Assembly: GCF_001717585.1 (NCBI RefSeq)
Contig: NZ_CP017042.1
Span: 186,001 to 250,000 of the forward strand
Source: Selenomonas sp. oral taxon 920
Lineage (GTDB): Bacteria > Bacillota > Negativicutes > Selenomonadales > Selenomonadaceae
DNA: 64,000 nt
Direction of reading: 5' to 3'
Positions 15,312-23,072 of this stretch are shown here, in pieces. Position numbers and translations under genes: made by a program. Numbering within the stretch: the first letter of the stretch is position 1; every line of letters begins with the position of its first letter. The notes beneath the pieces were generated by a model. It did not search any database and was not told the DNA's origin. It saw only the letters and a program-made list of their open reading frames with translations.

Positions 15312-16699
15312 CCTTGTTTCTCCCCTATCTGTGCGTCAAGTTCAAAATGCGGTGCCGGTGTGATGATCAGGCGCCCGCCGAGTGCGTTCACGCGGCGCAT
15401 CATGCCCGTGAGTCCGCCGCCGGGGCGCAGCTTCCCGGTGCAGCCGATGCCGTTGTCGCGGATGTGCAGGCGGCGCTCCGAGAGGGCGATGACGATCTCG
15501 TTCGCACGCCCATGACAGACCGCGTTGCTGAGTGCCTCGCGGATGATGGCGGCAAAGGCACGTGCACGCCGCATATTGCGCGGCAGAGTACCCGAAAGCG
15601 TGAGCCGCACGCCGAGGCTGCGGTAGGTGTCGGTCATATCGGCGAGCAGGGTTGCGGGATGGGCTTCCTGCGTGAGGGGAACCGCTTCGAGCAGGCTGTC
15701 GATGCGAACGATGGTATCAAGCGCATCCTTGGGCGCGGGACTCGCAAGGAGCTGCTGCAGCATACTGATGCGCTGTCCGAGAACGTCGTGCACGCGCGAG
15801 GTGATCTCCTGCAGGGTGCGGTGGCGCTCCGTCTCCTCGAGCGTGTCGAGCAGATCTTTCTGTGCGCTGATCATGGCGGAGAGGCGTGCGTTTTTCGCCT
15901 CGAGTTCCCGCGTCACGGCGTCGAGTTCCGTCACGCAGGAGGCCGTGAGCTGCCAGCCGCTGAGTCCGTTCATCAGCCGTATGCGCTGCACGAGCCAGGA
16001 GTCTCCGCCCGAAAATCGAAAGAGGATGGCATCGTCCCGCACTTCTTTTTCTGCGAGGGTTGGGTGGTCGAAGTCGATCAGCGCCTGCCAGAAGATCGCG
16101 GCGCTGCGGAACTGCTGACCGAGCAGCCGCTCCATGAAGGCCAGCATCTGGATGTTCACGAGCACGGCTGCGCCGTTTTCGCGTGCAAAGAGAATGCCCT
16201 CGGGCAGGAGATCGAGTCCCTCGCGGATGGAGGCGATGGTGACCTCTCTTTCCAGCATCGTAGATGCAGCACAGGCAAGGATCACGAGCCGCGCCGCGAG
16301 GAGGATGAGGACGAAGAGTGCGCTCCACGGCAGGAGACGGTCAAAAAGCGGGAGTGAGAGCAGACCCGCTGCGGCGAGCGGTACACCTAGCCACGGCCTG
16401 CGCCGACACAAGCAGAATCCCATGACGATGGCGAAGCCGCCTGTGGCACAGCGTTCGAGCGTCATCCAGCCGTATGGCATCAGGCCGCTGACGAACAGGC
16501 TCCAGCTGCCGCCGAAGACCAGTGTGACGGAGAGCAGTATGCCGAGCGCGGCAGCCTCCGGCAGGACGCGCTCGAAACGCTGCCGACCGAGAAACGTCGC
16601 TCCCCAAAAGAGCGCGATACTCTCGGTGATGAGGACGAGCGCGGAGAGGAAGATAAAGGTGATGTGCGCGCTGTAGCCGTATGAGGTCAGACTCTCCAT
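15308..16699 (-). CDS. Membrane histidine kinase (HisKA_3/HATPase type), copy 2
   Basis: The 463-residue product is a paralogue of 5949-7337. About six N-terminal hydrophobic segments are followed by the phosphoacceptor helix EITSRVHDVLGQRISML, an N box REALSNAVCHGRA, G1 DNGIGC, and G2 GGGLTGMMRRVNALGG. ATG 16699 follows GGAGGCAGG, and a longer upstream reading shadows the sensor gene. It overlaps the upstream sensor gene by 13 bases and the regulator by 4, the same architecture as copy 1. The predicted activity is autophosphorylation and phosphotransfer to the adjacent regulator. Confidence 0.9.
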   Translation of the reverse strand: MESLTSYGYSAHITFIFLSALVLITESIALFWGATFLGRQRFERVLPEAAALGILLSVTLVFGGSWSLFVSGLMPYGWMTLERCATGGFAIVMGFCLCRRRPWLGVPLAAAGLLSLPLFDRLLPWSALFVLILLAARLVILACAASTMLEREVTIASIREGLDLLPEGILFARENGAAVLVNIQMLAFMERLLGQQFRSAAIFWQALIDFDHPTLAEKEVRDDAILFRFSGGDSWLVQRIRLMNGLSGWQLTASCVTELDAVTRELEAKNARLSAMISAQKDLLDTLEETERHRTLQEITSRVHDVLGQRISMLQQLLASPAPKDALDTIVRIDSLLEAVPLTQEAHPATLLADMTDTYRSLGVRLTLSGTLPRNMRRARAFAAIIREALSNAVCHGRANEIVIALSERRLHIRDNGIGCTGKLRPGGGLTGMMRRVNALGGRLIITPAPHFELDAQIGEKQG

Positions 16700-19116
16700 G
16701 CCCCTGCCTCCTCCCCGTGCACCGGTGTGCGGACAGCGGCGCTGACGCCCTGCGCGCGGACGGAAAGCGCGTAGCCGAGATCGCTGATCTCGATCGGGAG
16801 ATCGTGCCGCCGCTGCCATTCGCTGATCCACGGACGGATCCAGTCCGCGCACGTCAGCATGCAGATCGCCTCCGGCATTTCGTTTTCTTCAAAACGGCAG
16901 AGTACATCTGCCGCGCCCTCCTCTGCCGCGCGCGAGAGAAGCTCGGCAAAGAGGTCGAAGAGGGCGAGCGCCGCCTCTGCCGCAATGGCGCGCGTCAGCC
17001 GCCACTCCACGGCGACGTGCAGACCAAGGGGGCGCAGATAGGCGCAGGTCTCCGAGACCGCCATCGACAGCTCGTCCGCACGGATCTGTCCGTCCTCCTG
17101 CCCTTTGAGAAAGAGCACGCAGCGCTTCTTGAGGTAGGAGGAGAGCAGGTTGAGCCGGCGGATGAGACATGTGAGCTCCGCCTTATCCGTGCTCGCCATC
17201 AGCTGCTCGCGAAAGCTGCGCAGGAGCGGGCGCTTGCTGTCGAGGATGGCCTCGAGCTCCTCGGAGAGCTGCTTTTTGAGCGTGAGCGCGAGATGCTGCC
17301 CCCGGATGCGGCGCTCTCTGCGCAGGAGGGTATGGGAGCGCTCCTGCGCGTCCTGCAGGAGTGCGAGCTGACGCTGACGTTCGTGCAGGAGACTGAGATC
17401 CTCGTGCCAGATGATGGCGCCGCCGTGAATGTTCATGCGCGATGTGCGGATGTCGTTTGACGCGCCCTGTTCTGCTGCGGCGGCGGAAAAGACCGTATGC
17501 CCCTCCGTATCGACGAGCTGCATGCGCAGGTGCGAATGCGAGAAAAACGCCTCGTGAAAGCGGTTGGACGGCATGAGTCCCGTGCGCAGACAGAGCTCGA
17601 GGAGGAGCAGGAAGAAGAGCGCCGTTACCACTGTGAGTTCCAGCCATGCAAAGCGAGGATCGTAGTGGAGGTCGACGGAGTAGACGACGAAGAGGGAAAA
17701 GAACAGGAAGGGAAGCGCCATCGCAGGGCGCAGCACGCGCTGCCGCTTTGCCTTTTCAAGGAGGAGAAGGAGCGCCGCGAGGATCTCGCAGAACCAGAGG
17801 AGCCAATAGTCATAGGCGCCCCACGCGAGATGCTCTTCCAGCGTCATGGTGGCGGCATTCCAGATGAATGTGAAGAACTGGTAGTGCAGATCGTTGCAGA
17901 GAATCAGGGCGGCCAGCAGGAGGTTCAGCCCGAGAACCGCGCGCAGCCAGCGCGGCATTTTTTTGTTGAACACATACTCATCCGATGCCCAGGCGATCCA
18001 GAGGAGCGCAACCGAGAGCCCCGCGCGGAACACATAGTAGAGGTACGACAGAAAGTGCTGCAGGGAGATATCGACCGAGATGGAAAGGAGTTTTGCAATG
18101 CAGGTCAGCTCCCAGAGGAGCAGCATCGCAATCAGCAGAAGGACGGCGCGCCGCGTACCGTGATGGAGGACGCGTGCGCGCAGGCTTGCACCCCAGAGAA
18201 CCGTGACGACAAGGATTGTGACGAGAATGACCAGGCGCTCATGCGTTTCGATCGGCGTGAACACAGAATGTCCCCAAATTATCTGCCGATAGCGCGCATT
18301 CGCCTCCGTAAGTTCCCGGTAGAGTGCATCGGCGTCGTGGATCTGCGCAGCCCCCGCCGGAGGCGCGATCGGATAGCCCGCTGCGCGCAGATCGCGCCGC
18401 AGGGTATTGGCAAAGGAGATGGGCTTTCGCGCGAGCAGTCCCTTGGTAAAGGAGAGCGTTCCTTCCTTCGGCATACAGATGCGCAGCGGGGCGCCGTACT
18501 GAATGAGCTGCTCCGCTTCGTGCGCAAAGAGCACATAGACATCCCCGCCGCCGTCCTTCTCCGCCAGGCGGTATTGATTGCCGCGTCGGCTGTTGCAGAT
18601 GCGCAGCCGATCCTCTTCCTTCAGCTGCGTGAGCAGAGCGAACGCCTCGTCGAGGTTCGCGTCTGCGGACAGTCCGCGTGCCAGCGCCAAAAAGAAAATC
18701 TCCCGATCGGGGCAGGAATCGGGAAGAACCACGGTGACATTCTCCTGCAGATCGCTCCAACCCTCCACGGGGACAGGGCAGTCCTCCGCCACGGCGAGGA
18801 CGACCACGGCGGAAAAGTGCGGATACCAATAGAGCTGTTCTGTCGAGCCGCGGACAAACTGCTCCGCTTGAAAATCATAGAGTTCGGCGGCATCGACGCG
18901 GTGATCCTGAAAGATCTCCAAGAGATTCGTCGAGACGCCCTGCGTATCGAGGGGCTCCGAAGAGGCGCGGCGCAGGGCGTCGGCATAGGCCGTGCCGAAG
19001 TTGTGCGCATAGACGAGCGACAGCGCATCCGCCGTGCGCATGGATGCGAGGAGAACGAGGGCGCATGCGGCGCAGCAGAGAGAGAACAGGAACATATTCT
19101 GCCGCCGTCGTCTCAT
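16687..19116 (-). CDS. Periplasmic-binding-like / multi-TM / pseudokinase sensor protein, copy 2
   Basis: The 809-residue paralogue of 7325-9778 has an N-terminal signal (ending MRTADA), a periplasmic-binding-like domain with the same FQDHRVDAAELYDFQAEQF block, six to seven helices at about 290-510, a coiled coil, and a C-terminal kinase-like region. That region includes SSYLKKRCVLFLKGQEDGQ and SETCAYLRPLG but lacks phosphoacceptor and ATP-binding boxes. Ligand-contacting loops differ from copy 1 far more than the membrane and C-terminal parts do. This suggests a different ligand. It is first in its operon and starts at ATG 19116. The binding fold assignment rests on pattern only. Confidence 0.8.
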   Translation of the reverse strand: MRRRRQNMFLFSLCCAACALVLLASMRTADALSLVYAHNFGTAYADALRRASSEPLDTQGVSTNLLEIFQDHRVDAAELYDFQAEQFVRGSTEQLYWYPHFSAVVVLAVAEDCPVPVEGWSDLQENVTVVLPDSCPDREIFFLALARGLSADANLDEAFALLTQLKEEDRLRICNSRRGNQYRLAEKDGGGDVYVLFAHEAEQLIQYGAPLRICMPKEGTLSFTKGLLARKPISFANTLRRDLRAAGYPIAPPAGAAQIHDADALYRELTEANARYRQIIWGHSVFTPIETHERLVILVTILVVTVLWGASLRARVLHHGTRRAVLLLIAMLLLWELTCIAKLLSISVDISLQHFLSYLYYVFRAGLSVALLWIAWASDEYVFNKKMPRWLRAVLGLNLLLAALILCNDLHYQFFTFIWNAATMTLEEHLAWGAYDYWLLWFCEILAALLLLLEKAKRQRVLRPAMALPFLFFSLFVVYSVDLHYDPRFAWLELTVVTALFFLLLLELCLRTGLMPSNRFHEAFFSHSHLRMQLVDTEGHTVFSAAAAEQGASNDIRTSRMNIHGGAIIWHEDLSLLHERQRQLALLQDAQERSHTLLRRERRIRGQHLALTLKKQLSEELEAILDSKRPLLRSFREQLMASTDKAELTCLIRRLNLLSSYLKKRCVLFLKGQEDGQIRADELSMAVSETCAYLRPLGLHVAVEWRLTRAIAAEAALALFDLFAELLSRAAEEGAADVLCRFEENEMPEAICMLTCADWIRPWISEWQRRHDLPIEISDLGYALSVRAQGVSAAVRTPVHGEEAGAWRV

Positions 19117-19182
19117 CGCCGCCCTCCCCCTTGCCTATACTCCAACTGATTTTATACTATTTCGTTTGATCTGCATGAAATT

Positions 19183-19253
19183 CCTTGCGCGAAAAGTCCC
19201 ATTATCTAAAAAACCGGAATAAATTATGAGCAATTATTTATGCTTTCTTGTGA
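19183..19253. promoter_or_regulatory. Conserved upstream element shared by both sensor operons (copy 2)
   Basis: This is the second copy of the 70-base element seen at 9847-9917, with the same order of short words, placed about 70 bases upstream of ATG 19116. In this copy the sequence beyond it is a relE remnant instead of the porin promoter. Confidence 0.5.
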
Positions 19254-19263
19254 CCTTGTTTGT

Positions 19264-19400
19264 TCCGGGACAGCGTGAAATTTCTCGGTGCTGCTGCATG
19301 CGCCGGAAAGTGCGTATGCACAGCTTGCTCGCCTGAGGAAGCAAATCAGCAGTCTTTCCGAGCCGGCGATGCGTTTTCGGAACAGCGGCAAAAAAATACA
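19264..19400 (+). pseudogene. relE toxin remnant
   Basis: Translation around 19288-19400 gives HAPESAYAQLARLRKQISSL, then SEPAMRF, closely matching the intact toxin at 11547 (RAPENAYAQLARLGKQIGSL, AELPMRF). The start, the rest of the C-terminal half and the antitoxin are gone. It lies directly after the second sensor operon's upstream element, so it is probably what remains of the relBE unit after segmental duplication. Confidence 0.75.
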
Positions 19401-19437
19401 AGCAGGTCTGCGAAGCGTTTTGCTTCACAGACCTGCT
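19401..19437. terminator. Bidirectional terminator
   Basis: A stem of about 16 bp (19401-19416 with 19421-19437) is flanked by T runs on both strands. It ends the lipoprotein gene at 19504 on the reverse strand. Confidence 0.8.
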
Positions 19438-19503
19438 TTTTCCGATGGGATGAGCGTGTGTCAGGGGGCGATGCGGCAGATGGCCGGCCTCTTTGCATTG
19501 TTC

Positions 19504-20550
19504 TTACAGATCAATGCGGAAGATGCGCTGTGTTCCGCCGTCCTGCGTGTGGAAGTAGACGTGGTTCATATTGTCGGTGAAGATGCCCTTGGGCCGCAGT
19601 GTGCGCTCGCCGTCCGTGATCTCAATGTCGCTGACATACGCGCCGTCCTTCTTGCTGAAGACGCGCAGGATGGGATCGTCCGCTGCGCGGAAGACGATGT
19701 AGTCCTTCGTTGCGACGGCGCAGCGTGCATGCGCAGCGTACCGCTTTGTGCCCTGCGGGATGTTCTCATTCAGCTCGAAGCGGCGGAGTTCCTTGCCGTC
19801 GGGGCTGTATTGGTAGACGGGGATGACCCACGGGTGCTGCTCGTCGTTCTGCAGCGAATTCCCGTATGCCTCGTCGGTGTAGAATCCGTCTGCGTCCGCA
19901 TAGAGCAGCTCTGCGCCGCGCACCATGGAGTAGCCCTCGGGCTTCGGGCGTGCGGGGACGGGGATGGTCTTGGCATCCTTCAGTCCATCTTTGGCGATCG
20001 TGCCGTGGGTGACGCCCTTTTCGTTGACCTGCTCTTCGCCCGCATAGGCGTCCTTCCCGCCGAAGACGGCGCGCCACGTCTCCTTGCCCTGCAGGGGGAT
20101 CGTGGTTGTGGTCTTGCCGTCATAGACGGCGAGCTCGCCCTCCTTCGGGATGTAATAGACGTTCGTTCCGTCCGAGGTGATCGGCCGGTTCAGCACGACG
20201 CCGAGATCCACGATGTCCGTGATTGCGCCGTCTGTGACGGGGAGCTGGCAGAGATGCGTCTTCTTGTCGTCGTGGTCGTAGATGATGCCATAGATGCCAT
20301 CCTTCGTCACGACGGGATCGCTCTTGTTGAAGTCGAAATAGTCGAGGTCGTAGTCGGCGTTCTCGTATTCGTAGAGCGGGAGCGTCTTGTCGCCGAATTT
20401 TACCTGGGTGACGGGCTCTTTCGGCAATGAAAGACTGAGATCGACGGGGGCAGGAGAGCCGCCTTTTGCGGTGTCACCGCCGCCGCAGCCTGCCATGACG
20501 GCGCACGTGAGGACGGCTGCCGCCGCGCAGAGCGTTTTCCATTGTTTCAT
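19504..20550 (-). CDS. Propeller-like lipoprotein, paralogue 2
   Basis: This is a 348-residue lipoprotein, MKQWKTLCAAAAVLTCAV then VMAGC (C22). It has the same repeat words as the 13396 protein (TLPLYEYENAD, VVTKDGIYGI, TSDGTNVYYI, ILRVFSKKDGAYVSDIEI) and ends FRIDL. The gene starts 12 bases after the stop of paralogue 3 (20563) and is in an operon with it. It has an insert around residues 190-230 (EGYSMVRGAELLYADADGF) rather than the shorter loop in paralogue 1. Likely a periplasm-facing lipoprotein of unknown ligand. Confidence 0.72.
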   Translation of the reverse strand: MKQWKTLCAAAAVLTCAVMAGCGGGDTAKGGSPAPVDLSLSLPKEPVTQVKFGDKTLPLYEYENADYDLDYFDFNKSDPVVTKDGIYGIIYDHDDKKTHLCQLPVTDGAITDIVDLGVVLNRPITSDGTNVYYIPKEGELAVYDGKTTTTIPLQGKETWRAVFGGKDAYAGEEQVNEKGVTHGTIAKDGLKDAKTIPVPARPKPEGYSMVRGAELLYADADGFYTDEAYGNSLQNDEQHPWVIPVYQYSPDGKELRRFELNENIPQGTKRYAAHARCAVATKDYIVFRAADDPILRVFSKKDGAYVSDIEITDGERTLRPKGIFTDNMNHVYFHTQDGGTQRIFRIDL

Positions 20551-20562
20551 GTCGGGCTCCTC

Positions 20563-21600
20563 CTACAGATCAATGCGGAAGATGCGCGAATCTTGGTCGA
20601 GGATGTAGACGCGGTTCTCGCCGTCTGTCGTGATCTGCTTGGGCGGGTGGATCTTGCCATCGAAACTCAGCTCGACCTCGTCGATGAATGCGCCGTCCTT
20701 CTTGTTAAAGACGCGCAGAAATTTGCCGTTGTAGAAGACGATATAGTCCTTCGTTGGGATGACCTGACGCGCGTTCGAGTCGGTCTTTTTCTTGTCCGGA
20801 AGGCCGTCGTTGATGGTGAAGGTGCGGATCTTCTTGCCGTCCGGGCCGTACATATGGAGGGGGTACGTCCGCTTGTTCGGCGGGCCGCCGTTGGTGGCGA
20901 TGGTGGAGATGTAGAAGCCGTCTGCATCCGCCCAGAGGAGGAATGCCTGATTCTCCTCATTTTCCTTCTTGTTCTCGTTGAGGGCTGCAAACTCCGCCTT
21001 CGGGAGGACGGACTTCAGGTCTTTGATCCCCTCCTTGGAGATCGTGCCCATCTCGATGTCCTGCGACTTCAAGGGATCGCCGCTCGTGTAGATGTTCGAT
21101 GTGCCGCGCACTGCGCGCATGATGTCCGTCTCGCCGCGCTTGCTCTTCGTCACGGCCGCGCCGTCATAGGCGCAGATCTGCTCGCCGAGCTGGTAGTAGA
21201 CATTTGTCCCGTCCGTTGTGATCGGCTGCGCCGTGAGGATGCCGAGATCCTCGACGGAGGTGATGGCGCCGTCCTTCACGCTCAGCTTCACCAGATGCTG
21301 CTTCTTATCGCCCGAGGCGTCGAATTTGCCCGCATAGATGGCATCCTTCGTCACGGTGAGATTGGTCGTTGTGTGCACCATGTCGGGGAGACCCTCGCCC
21401 TTGTACTCGTAGACCGGTACGTCCTTACCGTTGAATTTGACCTGTCCGATGGCTTCCTTCGGCGCGGAGAGTGCGGTGTCTTTTCCGCCGCCGCCAATGC
21501 CGATGCCGCTGCCTGTGCCGTCACTGCCGCAGCCGGCGAGGACAGAGCCGAGGAAGGCGGCGGTCGCAGCCGCCGCGAGCAGAGATTTCCACTTCTTCAT
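20563..21600 (-). CDS. Propeller-like lipoprotein, paralogue 3
   Basis: This is a 345-residue lipoprotein: MKKWKSLLAAAATAAFLG, then lipobox VLAGC (C24), a Gly-rich linker GSGIGIGGGGKD, and the repeat words VPVYEYKGEGLPDM, LTVTKDAIYAG, TTDGTNVYYQL and FLRVFNKKDGAFIDEVEL; it ends FRIDL. The start ATG 21600 has an AGGAGGAATCC site. Its promoter region is unusual: a decayed MITE end and only a degenerate palindrome are present (see 21627 and 21682). It heads a two-gene unit with paralogue 2. Confidence 0.72.
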   Translation of the reverse strand: MKKWKSLLAAAATAAFLGSVLAGCGSDGTGSGIGIGGGGKDTALSAPKEAIGQVKFNGKDVPVYEYKGEGLPDMVHTTTNLTVTKDAIYAGKFDASGDKKQHLVKLSVKDGAITSVEDLGILTAQPITTDGTNVYYQLGEQICAYDGAAVTKSKRGETDIMRAVRGTSNIYTSGDPLKSQDIEMGTISKEGIKDLKSVLPKAEFAALNENKKENEENQAFLLWADADGFYISTIATNGGPPNKRTYPLHMYGPDGKKIRTFTINDGLPDKKKTDSNARQVIPTKDYIVFYNGKFLRVFNKKDGAFIDEVELSFDGKIHPPKQITTDGENRVYILDQDSRIFRIDL

Positions 21601-21626
21601 TTCGGATTCCTCCTTTGATGCTTCTA

Positions 21627-21666
21627 AGGAATCACTGATAAAATGCAGATGCTTATCAGTGCCCCT
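21627..21666. repeat. Internally deleted MITE-like element in a 5' leader
   Basis: The left terminal repeat AAGGAATCACTGATAAA (21627-21643) is followed after a nine-base remnant by the right terminal repeat TTATCAGTG. The ends form a 9-bp hairpin (CACTGATAA with TTATCAGTG). It sits in the untranslated leader of the lipoprotein at 20563. Confidence 0.6.
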
Positions 21667-21681
21667 AAATCACTTTAATTT

Positions 21682-21726
21682 ATTTTAGCATAAAACAAAC
21701 TAAAATGTATAGCAACAAATGATTGA
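21682..21726 (-). promoter_or_regulatory. Promoter with degenerate operator-like site
   Basis: On the reverse strand an extended -10 TGC-TAAAAT (forward 21682-21687) occurs upstream of lipoprotein paralogue 3. About 22 bases upstream is a partial palindrome (CAATCATTTGTTGCTA) matching 9 of 16 core bases, with one good half-site. It may be a weak or lost member of the operator class. Confidence 0.4.
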
Positions 21727-21852
21727 TTCTTGAAATTTTTGAAAAGTTTTCCATTTTGCGCATTTACTTCGCGCAATGATTCCTTCTCGGCACGGAAAAA
21801 TGCCGGCATGTTTATGAGCGGTCGGGAACGCAGGGATGCTGTGCGCATATTC

Positions 21853-22893
21853 TTAGAGATCAATGCGGTAGATATGCGAATTGTCGTCGATGAAGTAGAT
21901 ATGATTCTCGTCATCTGTCGTGACCCCTGTGGGGGAGAGTTTCCTGCTGTCGCGTCCCAGCTCAATGTCGCCGACGTACGCACCGGTCTTTTTGTTGAAT
22001 GCGCGCAGATAGCCGTCGCTGTAGAACACGACATAGTCCTTTGTCACGACGACGGAGCGTTCCCACGTCGTGCGCTTTTGCGCACTGCTCGGGATATTCT
22101 CGTTGCACTCGAACGTGTGGAGTATTTTGCCGTCCGGGGCGTATGTGTGGAGCGGTTTGGTCCACTCCTTGTCCGTGCTGCCGTACGTTGCAAGGGAGGA
22201 GACGTAGAAGCCGTCCGCATCCGCCCCGATCAGGAATGCGTTTGCCTCGTGCGTCGCGTCTTTCGCACGGGCGAGCTTGTCAAATACGTCCTTGGAGAGA
22301 ACCGTTTTTGCATCCTTTATGCCATCCTTGGATGTTGCGCCGAACATAACGTCGGCATCCGACACGAAACTCCCGCTCGTGTAGGCGTTCTTGCCTCCGT
22401 ATATGGCACGGACGACGCCGATGCCCGGCGTGGGGGTCAGCGTCGCTGCCTTGCCGTTGTAACAGGCAAGCTCATCCTCCCGGGTCAGATAGTAGATGTT
22501 CTTGCCGTCCGAGGAGATCGGCTCGTTGAGAACGATGCCGAGATCCTCCACTGAGGCAATCGCACCGTCCTTTAGCGTCAGCTTTTGGAGGCGGTAGTTT
22601 TTCTCCTCGGCGTCGCTGCGAATGCCGTAGATGGCATCCTTCGTCACGGCGAGATTGGTATTCTTTCCCTCGAGCGCAGGGATGACCGCGCCCGTGTATT
22701 CGTAGAGGGGAACCTCTCTGTCGGCGAACTTGAGCCAGGCGACGGCCTCCTTCGGTGCAGCAGGGCCGTTGTCCGCCGACACTTCGTTGCCGGTGCATAT
22801 GACGCCGCCGTCACCGCTGCCGCAGCCCGTGAAGACGGCGCCCGTAAAGATGGCGACGGCTGCCGCCATGATGAACGATTTCCATTTCTTTAT
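21853..22893 (-). CDS. Propeller-like lipoprotein, paralogue 4, apparent ATA start
   Basis: The family word VPLYEYTGAVIPALEG, the TNLAVTKDAIYGIRSD block, SSDGKNIYYL, YLRAFNKKTGAYVGDIEL and the final YRIDL place this with the other three lipoproteins. The N-terminus reads (I)KKWKSFIMAAAVAIF then VFTGC, which aligns residue by residue with MKKWKSILAA... if translation starts at the ATA at 22893-22891. A GGAGGAG site lies at the right distance from that codon. The first ATG (22869) would remove the two Lys that define the signal and has no ribosome-binding site. Either ATA is used or the start codon is a mutation. The promoter carries palindrome site C. Confidence 0.65.
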   Translation of the reverse strand: MKKWKSFIMAAAVAIFTGAVFTGCGSGDGGVICTGNEVSADNGPAAPKEAVAWLKFADREVPLYEYTGAVIPALEGKNTNLAVTKDAIYGIRSDAEEKNYRLQKLTLKDGAIASVEDLGIVLNEPISSDGKNIYYLTREDELACYNGKAATLTPTPGIGVVRAIYGGKNAYTSGSFVSDADVMFGATSKDGIKDAKTVLSKDVFDKLARAKDATHEANAFLIGADADGFYVSSLATYGSTDKEWTKPLHTYAPDGKILHTFECNENIPSSAQKRTTWERSVVVTKDYVVFYSDGYLRAFNKKTGAYVGDIELGRDSRKLSPTGVTTDDENHIYFIDDNSHIYRIDL

Positions 22894-22945
22894 GTAAACT
22901 CCTCCTTCATCATGATGTGAAAAGTACGATAATTTGGTTGATTCT

Positions 22946-23038
22946 ATCTTAACATAGAAATGATGACTTGTGACCTGTCATTTGTGACAGGTTTTCAAAA
23001 AATTTGAAAAGTGTTTTCCAACCTATCATTTATGACGG
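22946..23038 (-). promoter_or_regulatory. Promoter with two palindromic operators (sites C1 and C2)
   Basis: On the reverse strand -10 TAAGAT (22946-22951, extended TGT) is 23 bases downstream of palindrome C1 ACCTGTCATTTGTGACAGGT (22973-22992, core 22975-22990). A second imperfect copy C2 has its core at 23023-23038, 48 bases upstream. The promoter serves the lipoprotein at 21853. Confidence 0.75.
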
Positions 23039-23072
23039 TATCATCCGCACATGCCGCGCGGATCTTAGTGTA

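Noticed and set aside
19288-20430. 380-residue forward frame beginning in the relE remnant
   Set aside because: After the relE-like start it continues only as antisense of lipoprotein paralogue 2.
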